DNA of 64,000 bases from Vibrio astriarenae. GTDB taxonomy: Bacteria > Pseudomonadota > Gammaproteobacteria > Enterobacterales > Vibrionaceae. The position numbers and the translations under genes were made by a program. The stretch spans positions 1 through 64,000 of the forward strand of contig NZ_CP047475.1 in NCBI RefSeq assembly GCF_010587385.1, written 5' to 3'. A model generated the notes under the pieces. It did no database searches and had not been told where the DNA came from. It saw only the letters and a list, made by a program, of their open reading frames with translations. This document shows positions 37,819 through 47,259 of the stretch, piece after piece; position 1 is the first letter of the stretch, and the number at the start of each line of letters is the position of its first letter.

Positions 37819-39903
37819 CTAGTTTCCGGTATAAACGACTAGGACTTTGTCATCTTCATATTGACGTTCAAAGGCATAGTATCCGCTTTGATTACGCGTG
37901 ATATGCTGACCTTTGGCAACAGCGGGGTGACGTTTACGGAAATCACCGAGTGCTTGCCAATGCTCCAGTAGTACTGCGCGTTCACCCTCTATTTGATCCC
38001 AAGGCATCGGTGAGCGAGTTCCTTGATGTGTATCTGAGCCTGTTGGACCAAAGTCTCGAGCAATCTCATCACCATAATAGATTTGCACAGCACCAGGGGA
38101 CATCATCAGTGCGTTAGCGGCTTTATGTTGGTCATCAAAGCTCTTACTTCTTGATGCCCAGAATAGCGCAGTATCGTGTGAAGAGAGGTAACTCAGCACG
38201 TTAAAGCTATCATCGCTGTTGATGGCTTTCGCATAGCGATTGAAATCTTGGTCTAACTTAGCAAAACAGTCGAGTGCTTTAGGGGCAACATCCGTTTGAA
38301 ACTCAAAGTTAATGATGGAATCGAATCCATTGTTGAAGTAGTCACTCTTGATCACGCCATGAGCCCATACTTCACCTGTCATCCAGAATGGTAAGTCATC
38401 AAGCGCTTTCTCTGGGTTATTTTGCTTCCATTCAGCAAGGGCTTCTGTTGTGCTGTCCTTCAGCTCTTGCCAAGCCTCCATCTCTACATGTTTTGCAGTA
38501 TCAATTCTAAAGCCATCAATGCCATATTCTCTCACCCAATCAGATAACCAAGTAATGAGGTGTTCTCTGGGTGTTCTTTGTACATCCGTTGCGTTAGTGT
38601 CTTTATTGACATAAAAGTTTGGTAGTCCAGTTTTCTTTTCTGACTCCGTTTTTAAGTCTGGTAGGAAATTAAGGGACATCGTTATGTCGTTGTAGCCAGG
38701 GGCATCATAGTTGCCTATATCAGTGCGTAGCCAGTCCGTCCCCCACCATTTATCCCAAGCTTCGGCTTCATTGTATTTGATATAGTCATTGAAGCTATGC
38801 CAGCTTTGACCAGACTTTGGTGTCCAATCTGTCCACTTCTCTCCTAAGATCTCTTTGGCTTCTTGATCATCAAGATACAACTTGCCAAAACCAAACTCCT
38901 GCATATCGGCGAGTGTGGCATAACCCGTGTGGTTCATAACCACATCCCAAACGATTCGAATTCCTTTTTGATGAGCGGTGTCGACAAACTCTCTTAGCTC
39001 ATCTTCTGTCCCCATATTAGCATCGAGTTTTGTCCAATCTTGGTGGTAATAGCCGTGGTAGCCATAGTGTTTAAAGTCACCGTTGTTGCCGCCACCAACC
39101 CAACCATGAATCTGCTCAAGCGGTGAGGTTATCCAAATCGCATTGACACCTAATGACTCGATATAGTCGAGCTTTTTCGTTAGTCCAGCAAGGTCTCCAC
39201 CATGGAATGTGCCGATCTCTTGTTCACCATCTTGGGTTCGCCCGTAGCTGTTGTCATTGCCTGGGTTACCATTGTAAAAACGGTCTGTCATAACAAAATA
39301 GACCGTTGCATTGTCCCAGCTAAAGGTTGCATCTTGATACTCTTTCGCTTCTTCCAGTAGCAGTAGTCCCTGACTATTTACTGCGGCTTGCATCACTACT
39401 TTGCCATTTTCTACGGTCACTTCTTGCCCAGACAGCGCATCGCGTACACGAGTTCCATCAGTAAAGGTTTGGGCAACATCAATGGTTGTTAGAGCGTCAG
39501 TGGCTACAGGGCAGGTGTCCGCAAAGTTGGTCTTTTGCTTTGGTTTGACTTTGACGGTCAGTTGCTGGTTTTGTGCATCTAATTCGAATTGGTACGTGTT
39601 GGCTTTGTAGATACGCAGCGGCACATCGGATTGTTCGGCACAATTGTCGACCGCCATTGGAGTATTAAACTTGGCTCGGCTTAGCTCTGCGAGCGCGTAG
39701 GTATCACCACAGGTCGCGTTCTTGCCTGTGATTGATAGGTTGTACTGCCCTTTATCAAAATACTGCTCAGCGACCCATAGTCCGTCACTGTTTTGCTCAA
39801 AGGCGACTTGGTCATCAGCAGCAGTAAGATAAATCGTATCTTGAGAAGTTTGGCTGCATCCAGCAAGTAAAGCGATTGAGAGGGCAATCGTGGTTTTTTT
39901 CAT
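37819..39903 (-). CDS. malS: Alpha-amylase, MalS-type lipoprotein (GH13)
   Basis: This 694-residue protein follows E. coli MalS over most of its length. It starts with a lipoprotein signal (lipobox LLAGC, Cys at about residue 16). An N-terminal accessory domain extends to about 195, followed by the GH13 barrel: VYFVMTDRFYNG, region I DVVMNH, region II GFRIDTAKHV (nucleophile Asp), region III GEVWAHG (acid/base Glu) and region IV YLSSHD. It should hydrolyse maltodextrins in the envelope. Unlike E. coli MalS, which is soluble and periplasmic, the lipobox predicts membrane anchoring. No maltose regulon genes are near. Confidence 0.93.
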   Translation of the reverse strand: MKKTTIALSIALLAGCSQTSQDTIYLTAADDQVAFEQNSDGLWVAEQYFDKGQYNLSITGKNATCGDTYALAELSRAKFNTPMAVDNCAEQSDVPLRIYKANTYQFELDAQNQQLTVKVKPKQKTNFADTCPVATDALTTIDVAQTFTDGTRVRDALSGQEVTVENGKVVMQAAVNSQGLLLLEEAKEYQDATFSWDNATVYFVMTDRFYNGNPGNDNSYGRTQDGEQEIGTFHGGDLAGLTKKLDYIESLGVNAIWITSPLEQIHGWVGGGNNGDFKHYGYHGYYHQDWTKLDANMGTEDELREFVDTAHQKGIRIVWDVVMNHTGYATLADMQEFGFGKLYLDDQEAKEILGEKWTDWTPKSGQSWHSFNDYIKYNEAEAWDKWWGTDWLRTDIGNYDAPGYNDITMSLNFLPDLKTESEKKTGLPNFYVNKDTNATDVQRTPREHLITWLSDWVREYGIDGFRIDTAKHVEMEAWQELKDSTTEALAEWKQNNPEKALDDLPFWMTGEVWAHGVIKSDYFNNGFDSIINFEFQTDVAPKALDCFAKLDQDFNRYAKAINSDDSFNVLSYLSSHDTALFWASRSKSFDDQHKAANALMMSPGAVQIYYGDEIARDFGPTGSDTHQGTRSPMPWDQIEGERAVLLEHWQALGDFRKRHPAVAKGQHITRNQSGYYAFERQYEDDKVLVVYTGN

Positions 39904-39975
39904 TGTATCTCTCCCTGATTAAACATCAGGGTTATAACAACAATAGACCTCAGCATTCTGCGCTGTAGAACATAA

Positions 39976-40001
39976 AAAAGGGAAGCAAATGCTTCCCTTT
40001 T
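39976..40001 (-). terminator. Terminator after glyS
   Basis: A perfect stem AAAGGGAAGCA / TGCTTCCCTTT with loop AA. The minus-strand tail is TTTTTTATG, so it ends the glyQS transcript. Confidence 0.92.
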
Positions 40002-40021
40002 CATCAATCTGAGTAATGGAT

Positions 40022-42088
40022 CTACTTCTGTAGTACTGAGATATCTGCGATCTGTAGGAACAGGTTACGCAAGTTGTTGAGTAGCGTTAGACGGTTCTTC
40101 TTCAGAGCTTCGTCATCAGCCATCACCATTACGTTATCGAAGAAGGCATCCACTGGATCACGTAGGTCAGCAAGCTTGCTTAGTGCTTCTTGGTAGTTAC
40201 CGGTCGCAAATGCTGGCTCTAGCGCTTCCGTCATGACTTCAACGCTTTCTGCTAGTGCTTTCTCTGCGTCTTCTTGTAGAAGTGCTAGGTCGATTTCTGC
40301 GGCTAGTTCGCCGTCGAATTTCGCTAGAATGTTACCTACACGCTTGTTCGCTGCTGCCAGTGCTTCTGCTGCTTCGAGCTCACGGAAGTGAGACACCGCT
40401 TTAACGCGCTGATCGAAGTCCGCAGGTTTAGTTGGACGACGTGCCAATACCGCTTGGATGATATCAACACTGAAGCCAGCATCTTGATACCATGCACGGA
40501 AACGGCCTAGCATGAAGTCGATAACGTCTGCTTCTACGTTGTCGTTAGTTAGCTTGTCACCCAGTAGCTCTTTTGCTTTCGCGATAAGATCAGTTAGGTC
40601 TAGGTTGTAGCCGTTCTCAACGATGATACGCAGCACACCTAGAGATGCACGACGCAGAGCGAATGGGTCTGAACCTTTAGGTGCTTGGCCAATACCGAAG
40701 ATACCTACGATAGTGTCTAGCTTGTCAGCCATTGCTACTGCAGATGAGATACCAGTGCTTGGTAGATCGTCGCCTGCGAAACGAGGCATGTACTGCTCGT
40801 AAAGTGCGAGTGCGACTTGCTCATCTTCACCATCATGAGTTGCGTAGTGCATACCCATCACACCTTGAGTATCGGTAAATTCGAATACCATCGATGTCAT
40901 TAGGTCACATTTCGCTAGTAGACCAGCACGCTTAGATTTTTCAACGTCAGCGTTAATTTGCTCAGCGATGTAGCCAGCAAGCTCTGTGATGCGATCTGTC
41001 TTGTCTTTGATAGTACCAAGCTGCTTCTGGAAGATAGCTTGCTCTAGCTCAGGTAGACGGTCGATAAGAGGACGCTTACGGTCAGTGTTAAAGAAGAATT
41101 CTGCATCCGCTAGACGTGGACGTACAACCTTCTCGTTACCTTCGATTACGTAGCGAGGCTCTTTAGATTCGATGTTTGAAACAAAGATGAAGTTAGGTAG
41201 TAGCTTCTTGTTTTCGTCGTAAACAGGGAAGTACTTTTGGTCACCCTTCATGGTGTATACCAGCGCTTCAGAAGGCACTTTTAGGAACTCTTCTTCAAAC
41301 TTTGCAGTGAGGACTACTGGCCATTCAACCAGAGACGTTACTTCTTCTACTAGGTCATCTTCTAGATCCGCTGTACCGCCAACCGCTGCTGCTGCTTTTT
41401 GAGAGTCAGCAAGGATGATTGCTTTACGCGCTTCGTAATCTGCCATGACTTTACCGCGCTCTTCTAGGATCGCTGGGTATTGCTCTGCAGAATCAATAGT
41501 GAACTCTTGCTCACCCATGAAGCGGTGACCACGGATAGTGCGGTCAGAGGCTACGCCTAGGATCTCGCCTTCGATAAGGTCAGCACCCATTAGCATAGTC
41601 AGTGTTTTAACTGGACGAATGAACTGAGTCGTCTTGTTGCCCCAACGCATTGGCTTGGCGATTGGTAGGTTACCTAGTGCTTTTGCAGCTAGGTCAACAA
41701 CGATTTCAGACGTTGCTTGGCCTTTTACTTCTTGTTTGAAAAGAAGCCATTCGCCTTTGTCTGTCACTAGACGGTCAGCTTGCTCAACCGTGATGCCGTT
41801 ACCACGAGCCCAACCTTGAGCTGCTTTAGTAGCGTTGCCATCAGCATCGAATGCGACAGAAACCGCAGGGCCACGCTTTTCAACGATTTTGTCTTCTTGG
41901 CCTTCAGCCAGTGCGGCTACTTTAAGAGCAAGACGACGAGGTGCTGCGTACCATTTCACACCTTCGTGAGCCAGGCTCGCACCCTTTAGCTCTGCTTCGA
42001 AGTTTGCAGCGAAAGCTTCTGCTAGAGTACGAAGCTGCGTTGGTGGTAGCTCTTCAGTACCCAGTTCAATTAGAAATTCTTTAGCCAT
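40022..42088 (-). CDS. glyS: Glycine--tRNA ligase beta subunit
   Basis: This 688-residue beta subunit of the alpha2beta2 glycyl-tRNA synthetase begins [16 protein letters not shown], the family N-terminus, and contains [29 protein letters not shown] and the [17 protein letters not shown] block. It recognizes tRNA-Gly. I use the ATG at 42088; an upstream extension to 42127 would overlap glyQ and is not family-like. It begins 2 nt after glyQ. Confidence 0.96.
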   Translation of the reverse strand: MAKEFLIELGTEELPPTQLRTLAEAFAANFEAELKGASLAHEGVKWYAAPRRLALKVAALAEGQEDKIVEKRGPAVSVAFDADGNATKAAQGWARGNGITVEQADRLVTDKGEWLLFKQEVKGQATSEIVVDLAAKALGNLPIAKPMRWGNKTTQFIRPVKTLTMLMGADLIEGEILGVASDRTIRGHRFMGEQEFTIDSAEQYPAILEERGKVMADYEARKAIILADSQKAAAAVGGTADLEDDLVEEVTSLVEWPVVLTAKFEEEFLKVPSEALVYTMKGDQKYFPVYDENKKLLPNFIFVSNIESKEPRYVIEGNEKVVRPRLADAEFFFNTDRKRPLIDRLPELEQAIFQKQLGTIKDKTDRITELAGYIAEQINADVEKSKRAGLLAKCDLMTSMVFEFTDTQGVMGMHYATHDGEDEQVALALYEQYMPRFAGDDLPSTGISSAVAMADKLDTIVGIFGIGQAPKGSDPFALRRASLGVLRIIVENGYNLDLTDLIAKAKELLGDKLTNDNVEADVIDFMLGRFRAWYQDAGFSVDIIQAVLARRPTKPADFDQRVKAVSHFRELEAAEALAAANKRVGNILAKFDGELAAEIDLALLQEDAEKALAESVEVMTEALEPAFATGNYQEALSKLADLRDPVDAFFDNVMVMADDEALKKNRLTLLNNLRNLFLQIADISVLQK

Positions 42089-42090
42089 GA

Positions 42091-43023
42091 TTACTTCTCC
42101 TCGCTCTTTGCATCTTGGGTACGGCACATTGGGAAGCCAAGCGCTTCACGTGATGCGTAGTACGCTTCTGCAACAGACTTAGTCAGGTTGCGGATACGAA
42201 GGATGTAACGTTGGCGCTCTGTAACAGAGATAGCTTTACGCGCATCAAGGATGTTGAATGCGTGGCCCGCTTTTAGAATGCGCTCGTAAGCAGGAAGCGG
42301 AAGTGGCTTTTCAAGCTCAAGTAGCTCTTTACACTCTTTCTCACACTGATCAAAGAACGTGAATAGGAAATCTACGTCTGCGTGCTCGAAGTTGTAAGTT
42401 GATTGCTCAACCTCGTTTTGGTGGAAGATATCACCGTAAGTTACTTTGCTGCCGTCTGGTGCGATGTTCCACACTAGATCGTACACAGAGTCTACTTCTT
42501 GGATGTACATTGCGAGACGCTCGATACCGTAAGTGATTTCACCAGTAACAGGTTTACACTCAAGGCCACCAACTTGCTGGAAGTAAGTAAATTGAGTTAC
42601 TTCCATGCCGTTTAGCCATACTTCCCAACCAAGGCCCCATGCGCCTAGCGTTGGGTTTTCCCAGTTATCTTCTACGAAACGAATGTCGTGTACTAGCGGA
42701 TCGATACCAAGAACTTCAAGTGAGCCTAGGTACAACTCCTGAATGTTGTCTGGAGATGGTTTTAGAGCTACTTGGAACTGATAGTAGTGCTGCAGACGGT
42801 TCGGGTTTTCACCGTAGCGACCATCGGTCGGACGACGTGAAGGTTGAACGTATGCCGTAGACATTGGCTCTGGGCCAAGTGCACGTAGACATGTCATTGG
42901 GTGAGAGGTGCCAGCACCTACTTCCATATCTAGAGGTTGAACAATGGTACAACCGTTTTGTGCCCAGTAATCCTGCAGCGCGAGGATCATTCCCTGGAAG
43001 GTTTTGATATCGAATTTTTGCAT
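42091..43023 (-). CDS. glyQ: Glycine--tRNA ligase alpha subunit
   Basis: This 310-residue class II synthetase catalytic subunit starts [22 protein letters not shown] and has the characteristic [44 protein letters not shown] and [19 protein letters not shown] blocks. It activates glycine and works with GlyS, encoded directly downstream. Confidence 0.97.
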   Translation of the reverse strand: MQKFDIKTFQGMILALQDYWAQNGCTIVQPLDMEVGAGTSHPMTCLRALGPEPMSTAYVQPSRRPTDGRYGENPNRLQHYYQFQVALKPSPDNIQELYLGSLEVLGIDPLVHDIRFVEDNWENPTLGAWGLGWEVWLNGMEVTQFTYFQQVGGLECKPVTGEITYGIERLAMYIQEVDSVYDLVWNIAPDGSKVTYGDIFHQNEVEQSTYNFEHADVDFLFTFFDQCEKECKELLELEKPLPLPAYERILKAGHAFNILDARKAISVTERQRYILRIRNLTKSVAEAYYASREALGFPMCRTQDAKSEEK

Positions 43024-43224
43024 AGTCAGGTTCGCGCGATTCTTCTAAATGATTTGAAAAAATAACAATCAAGTATAGCGAGATATTGGCTTGGCGAGTA
43101 GAGGTAATCTTGACTAATTCGTCGCCAGAAATGTCGTTTAGTGGAAAAATAGCAACACAGATAGTGTGTTTTTCTTAAAAGGGAATTTTCAGCTTGAGCT
43201 TTGCCGCTTGGCTGATTAAAATCC

Positions 43225-43430
43225 CCTCCGTCTTTGGGGAGTAGCTTACCTGAGATAAAACGCCTGTTTTATCTGGTTCGTTCGTCAACATAATTGGTGC
43301 AAAATCACCATGGCGTCCGAGACTCATCATCCACCGATGGGTTTAGCAAGACCTTAGACAAATCATCACGAACCGGGGTGGGGCGTGAGGTTTGTCTATG
43401 GTTGTTATTTATACCCCCGCCCCTTAGAGC
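43225..43430 (+). promoter_or_regulatory. Manganese riboswitch (yybP-ykoY type) with expression platform
   Basis: The leader of the Mn exporter gene holds the yybP-ykoY hallmarks: GGGGAGTAGC (43236-43245), a long arm with TCAACATAAT and GCAAGACCTTAGAC at its 3' side. P1 can form between GTCT (43229-43232) and AGAC (43356-43359). The same AGAC can instead pair in a stronger hairpin, AGACAAA (43356-43362) with TTTGTCT (43391-43397), continued by CACG/CGTG. These two folds are mutually exclusive. A second pairing, GGGGTGGGG with CCCCGCCCC near 43415-43423, would cover the ribosome-binding area. The class senses Mn2+ and turns expression on. Confidence 0.88.
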
Positions 43431-43435
43431 ATGTC

Positions 43436-43990
43436 GTGAGCGTTTTAGCTATATCAATTACTACTGTTGCCCTTGCTGAAATTGGTGACAAAACTCAACT
43501 TTTATCCCTGCTGCTGGCCAGTCGTTACCGCAAACCCTTGCCTATTATCGCAGCCATTTTCTTTGCAACCATCGCCAATCATGCCTTAGCCGCTTGGCTA
43601 GGTGTTGTCGTCGCAGACTATTTGTCACCTGATGTGCTGAAGTGGGTTGTCGCGGCGAGTTTCCTTGCGATGGCTGGTTGGATTCTGATACCAGACAAAT
43701 TAGACGAGGATGAAAGCATCTCGAACAGAGGCCCATTTGTCGCTTCATTTATCGCTTTCTTCATTGCTGAAATAGGTGATAAAACCCAGATCGCAACATC
43801 AATTCTCGGCGCGCAGTATGCGGATGCTTTGATGATGGTGGTTCTCGGGACAACCATCGGTATGTTACTTGCCAATGTGCCGGTGGTATTGATAGGGAAA
43901 CTTTCTGCCGATAAATTGCCGCTTGCTCTGATCCGAAAGGTCACTGCATTGCTGTTTTTGGGCTTAGCGATTGCTGCCGCTTTCTTCTAA
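43436..43990 (+). CDS. mneA: Manganese exporter MneA (GDT1/UPF0016 family)
   Basis: This 184-residue membrane protein has about six helices in two homologous halves, each with the metal-binding motif E-x-G-D-K-T (about 15-20 and 112-117). The founding bacterial member, V. cholerae MneA, exports Mn2+ and is under a manganese riboswitch. I start at GTG 43436 (MSVLAISITTVALAEIGDKTQ). An ATG at 43385 would place 17 extra residues inside the riboswitch expression platform, and an ATG at 43431 runs into a stop after one codon. Confidence 0.92.
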   Translation: MSVLAISITTVALAEIGDKTQLLSLLLASRYRKPLPIIAAIFFATIANHALAAWLGVVVADYLSPDVLKWVVAASFLAMAGWILIPDKLDEDESISNRGPFVASFIAFFIAEIGDKTQIATSILGAQYADALMMVVLGTTIGMLLANVPVVLIGKLSADKLPLALIRKVTALLFLGLAIAAAFF

Positions 43991-44106
43991 ATTTGCGGCA
44001 AATCATACTCTTGCTCGAATTCAATCTAAGGCGTGACGGGTGACATATTAGTTTCACAAATCTCATGCTAATTTTAGGTTAACACTGACAGCCGGAGGGC
44101 AAGAGT

Positions 44107-44367
44107 ATGCTTACACGTTATATGGGAATGACCGCCAAAAGCCAGAGCTACCTGTTCACTTTTGGATTGGCGATTACCTTACTCGGAATGGTACTGACTG
44201 ATATGTGGCTGCCAATGGTGGCAGGGGCATTCATCCTCACCGCGCTGACAGTAGAGGCATGGATTCGTGTCGCTCATATTATTCCCATGCATGATGAGAT
44301 GCGAGCGATGCGCAAGCAGCTCAATAAGCTACAACATGAGGTTCGTACTCTAGAATACGATGAGTAA
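44107..44367 (+). CDS. Small membrane protein, unknown function
   Basis: This 86-residue protein has two predicted membrane helices (about 15-32 and 36-54) followed by a charged helix (DEMRAMRKQLNKLQHEVRTLEYDE) that could form a coiled coil. A GGAGGG ribosome-binding site lies 8 nt upstream of the ATG, and a strong terminator follows, so it looks like a real single-gene unit. I do not recognise the family. Confidence 0.75.
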   Translation: MLTRYMGMTAKSQSYLFTFGLAITLLGMVLTDMWLPMVAGAFILTALTVEAWIRVAHIIPMHDEMRAMRKQLNKLQHEVRTLEYDE

Positions 44368-44385
44368 AGTGCATAACTTACGTAA

Positions 44386-44410
44386 AAAAGGCTGCCATTG
44401 GCAGCCTTTT
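44386..44410. terminator. Bidirectional terminator between 44107 gene and tusA
   Basis: A perfect 11-bp stem AAAAGGCTGCC / GGCAGCCTTTT with loop ATT has A and T runs on both sides, between convergent genes. Confidence 0.92.
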
Positions 44411-44432
44411 GTCGTTTGTATCGAGCTCAGCG

Positions 44433-44681
44433 TTAAGCCAAGCCTTTCTTAATTAGGTATTGATACGGTAGTTGCTCTGTTTGAGCTGCAAGTAGCTGGT
44501 GATCCATAAAGCGGCAGAAACTCGGAATATCACGAGTTGTAGAAGGATCATCTGCATTCACCAACAGAACTTCTCCCTCTTCCATAGTTCGAATTGTCTT
44601 CCTGACCATCATTACAGGCTCTGGGCAGCGTAGCCCTTCAGCTTCAAGCGTTTTGTTTGCTTTAGTCGGATCGAAACTCAT
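44433..44681 (-). CDS. tusA: Sulfur carrier protein TusA
   Basis: This 82-residue protein has the TusA core [20 protein letters not shown] with the sulfur-accepting cysteine (residue 19) and the C-terminal [15 protein letters not shown]. It carries persulfide sulfur from IscS to the TusBCD/MnmA branch of 2-thiouridine synthesis, the same wobble position that MnmE and MnmG modify. Confidence 0.95.
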   Translation of the reverse strand: MSFDPTKANKTLEAEGLRCPEPVMMVRKTIRTMEEGEVLLVNADDPSTTRDIPSFCRFMDHQLLAAQTEQLPYQYLIKKGLA

Positions 44682-44812
44682 CTGTTCTCTTTAGCGCGGT
44701 GGAATCAAGCGACAATCATACTCTTGATCAAAAAAGATTCAATATCACCTTGGCAAACGCCTTTTTATAGATTAACTTAAATTAACAAGTTGATAACAAA
44801 TGGAGTCTTGTT

Positions 44813-45001
44813 ATGCTGTCGACGATGGAACGTTTGTCCGTATATTCGGTATTGTGTGTCATTGCTATGTGCTCCTTGCTGTTGCAAGCAGGAAATGGCG
44901 TTTCTCTCATCCCAGTCGTTGCCTTCTTTGGGGCTGTGTTGGGGATTTATATAGAAATGCGAGCGTGGAATCCAACCTCAGAAGAGGCCGAAGATAACTA
45001 A
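44813..45001 (+). CDS. Small membrane protein, unknown function
   Basis: This 62-residue protein has two predicted hydrophobic segments (about 10-26 and 31-47) and an acidic tail (SEEAEDN). It has a GGAGT ribosome-binding site upstream of the ATG and its own terminator. I do not recognise the family. Confidence 0.65.
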   Translation: MLSTMERLSVYSVLCVIAMCSLLLQAGNGVSLIPVVAFFGAVLGIYIEMRAWNPTSEEAEDN

Positions 45002-45065
45002 ACACACATTACCCTCATTCCCAGTTTTATTTTAAGTCATATAATCTCCAGTTTTCTTGGGCTTC

Positions 45066-45090
45066 CCCGCTGAAAGGCGGGATTTTTTTT
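45066..45090 (+). terminator. Terminator after small membrane protein gene
   Basis: CCCGC / GCGGG with a 6-nt loop is followed by eight T. Confidence 0.85.
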
Positions 45091-45141
45091 GCCTGAAAGA
45101 AGGTACACTGATAGTGAATATCATGGCAGTAAGGAAAAGTG

Positions 45142-46083
45142 ATGGAGTTGGAAGAGGTATATCGGCGCGATTTAAATCTGCTGGTGGCACTGCGAGTGCT
45201 GATTGAAGAAAGTAGTGTTAGTAAAGCGGCTGAGAGATTAAACCTAAGTCAATCGGCAATGAGCCGCGTGTTAGGGCGCTTGCGTGATCTTCTTGGAGAT
45301 CCACTGTTTACTCGTCAGGGACAACGCTTGATACCGACCCAAAAAGCACTTGAAATCGACCACTTGCTGGGTGAGCCCCTAGAATCACTGCGGCAACTGC
45401 TTTCTCCAAGAGAATTTGACCCTGCGAAGTGCACGCAGACGTTTACGATTGCGACGACCGACTATGCGATGCAAACCATTTTGCCGTTTGCTCTGCCACG
45501 AATTTACCAAGAAGCTCCGCAAGTCTCATTTAACTTTTTACCCTTGCAGCATGACCGCCTGACCGATCAACTTACCTATGAGGGGGCAGATTTTGCCATT
45601 TGTCGTCCAACGGGACCGGTAGAGCCTCTACAAAGTGAGATATTGGGCAAGGTTGGTGTGCTTTGTTTGCTGAGCAAGCAGCACCCATATGCCCATAAAG
45701 AAATGACATTGGAGGCGTATCTGGATTGTCCACACGCGATGATTGCGATCAGTGACGGGGTGAAAGCACTCATCGATCAAGCGCATGCTGGAATGCCTGA
45801 GCCAAAAATGGTATTGCGTGCATACCATTTGGAGGCAGCACTGGCGATTGTCGATTCCATGCCGTTGGTAATAACGGTTCCGGCGGATTTGGCCTATTTG
45901 GTTGCTGAGCGCTATGACTTAGTCGTTAAGCCATTACCGTTTGCTTTCACACCGTTTGATTATTCAATGATATGGCATCCTCGCTGTGAGCACTCTCCAG
46001 CACAAAAATGGCTGCGTGATACGGTGAAAGAGGAGTGCAGCCGACTCATCGCCAAGAGAATCGAAGATATCGGCTTAGCCTAA
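45142..46083 (+). CDS. LysR-family transcriptional regulator
   Basis: This 313-residue protein has an N-terminal winged helix-turn-helix (about 8-65: RDLNLLVALRVLIEESSVSKAAERLNLSQSAMSRVLGRLRDLLGDPLFTR) and a periplasmic-binding-like effector domain (about 90-300). The effector is unknown. It is convergent with the acuI-type gene, separated by a shared terminator, and LysR regulators often control neighbours, but nothing in the sequence proves the target. I use the ATG at 45142; the preceding GTG is the alternative. Confidence 0.9.
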   Translation: MELEEVYRRDLNLLVALRVLIEESSVSKAAERLNLSQSAMSRVLGRLRDLLGDPLFTRQGQRLIPTQKALEIDHLLGEPLESLRQLLSPREFDPAKCTQTFTIATTDYAMQTILPFALPRIYQEAPQVSFNFLPLQHDRLTDQLTYEGADFAICRPTGPVEPLQSEILGKVGVLCLLSKQHPYAHKEMTLEAYLDCPHAMIAISDGVKALIDQAHAGMPEPKMVLRAYHLEAALAIVDSMPLVITVPADLAYLVAERYDLVVKPLPFAFTPFDYSMIWHPRCEHSPAQKWLRDTVKEECSRLIAKRIEDIGLA

Positions 46084-46091
46084 ATATGAAA

Positions 46092-46114
46092 AAGCCGAGC
46101 ATGAAGCTCGGCTT
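46092..46114. terminator. Bidirectional terminator between LysR gene and acuI
   Basis: A perfect 9-bp stem AAGCCGAGC / GCTCGGCTT with an ATGAA loop, between convergent genes. Confidence 0.88.
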
Positions 46115-46130
46115 ATCGATCGTTGCGGAG

Positions 46131-47111
46131 TTACAGCTTGATGACGACACGACCTGTTACTTGGCCATTGGTGATATCTTCAGCAAACTGAGGCGCTTGC
46201 TCAAGCGTTGCTTCGGTACATGCTTGCTCGAAGTAGCTCTCAGGAAGTAGCTCCACCAGTTTTTCCCATGCAGCAATGCGTTTATCTGTTGGACAAGAGA
46301 CAGAATCAACACCTTGTAGGCGCACATTACGCAGGATAAATGGCATGACCGTGGTCGGTAGATCAAAACCACCAGCCAGACCACATGCAGCCACAGTGCT
46401 GTTGTAGTCCATTTGCGCGAGAACTTTTGCCAGCACTTTGCTGCCGACCGTATCCACAGCACCTGCCCATACTTGTTTTTCTAGAGGGCGTGCAGGCTCT
46501 TCGAATTCAGTACGATCAATGATACGTGCAGCGCCAAGCTTCTCAAGTAGCGGGCCGTTTTGCTCCAAGCGGCCTGTAACAGCAGCCACCTTGTAGCCAA
46601 GTTGCGCAAGCAGAGTGACGGCTACAGAGCCAACCCCGCCGCTGGCGCCAGTCACAAGAACCTCACCGTCTTCTGGCTTTACACCACCATCTAGTATCGC
46701 TTGAACACACAGCATTGCAGTAAAGCCAGCAGTTCCTACCATCATCGCTTTCTTGCTATCGAGACCTTTTGGCAGTGGTACCAACCAATCTGCCTTTAGG
46801 CGTGCACGTTGCGCCATGCCACCCCAATGGTTTTCACCAACGCCCCAACCTGTCAGAACAACACTATCACCGGCAGAGTAACGCTCATCGTCAGAGCTGA
46901 CGACAGTACCTGCTAAGTCAATACCGGGTACCATTGGAAAGTTGCGGATGATCTTACCTTTACCCGTGATGGCAAGGCCGTCTTTGTAGTTTAGAGATGA
47001 GTAATCGACATCGATCAGAACTTCGCCTTCAGGCAGTTGGCTTTCATCGATCTGTTCGATAGAAGCGATAGTACGTTTTTCTTCTTGGTTTAGGAGTAGT
47101 GCATTAAACAT
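46131..47111 (-). CDS. acuI: Acrylyl-CoA reductase AcuI/YhdH-type oxidoreductase
   Basis: This 326-residue zinc-free medium-chain dehydrogenase of the quinone oxidoreductase group has DYSSLNYKDGLAITGKGKI, FPMVPGIDLAGTV and the NADPH-binding TGASGGVGSVAV (about 155-166), followed by AVTGR. These are features of AcuI/YhdH, which reduces acryloyl-CoA with NADPH and protects against this toxic electrophile, including that derived from DMSP. GGAG precedes the ATG. The substrate assignment is by family resemblance. Confidence 0.85.
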   Translation of the reverse strand: MFNALLLNQEEKRTIASIEQIDESQLPEGEVLIDVDYSSLNYKDGLAITGKGKIIRNFPMVPGIDLAGTVVSSDDERYSAGDSVVLTGWGVGENHWGGMAQRARLKADWLVPLPKGLDSKKAMMVGTAGFTAMLCVQAILDGGVKPEDGEVLVTGASGGVGSVAVTLLAQLGYKVAAVTGRLEQNGPLLEKLGAARIIDRTEFEEPARPLEKQVWAGAVDTVGSKVLAKVLAQMDYNSTVAACGLAGGFDLPTTVMPFILRNVRLQGVDSVSCPTDKRIAAWEKLVELLPESYFEQACTEATLEQAPQFAEDITNGQVTGRVVIKL

Positions 47112-47231
47112 TGAGATTCTCCAAATAAATTCGCTCAGGAAACAGGGTTAGTATAGGGTGAATACGTATATGAAAAAAATGAAACATTTACATAAAATGT
47201 ATGCATTTATAGCATTAATTAATGCGTAAAA

Positions 47232-47254
47232 AAGCCAGTCAAGGTGACTGGCTT
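47232..47254 (-). terminator. Terminator of the ilvGMEDA operon
   Basis: A perfect 9-bp stem AAGCCAGTC / GACTGGCTT with an AAGGT loop. The minus-strand tail TTTTTTACGC makes it a terminator for ilvA. Confidence 0.9.
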
Positions 47255-47259
47255 AGAGT

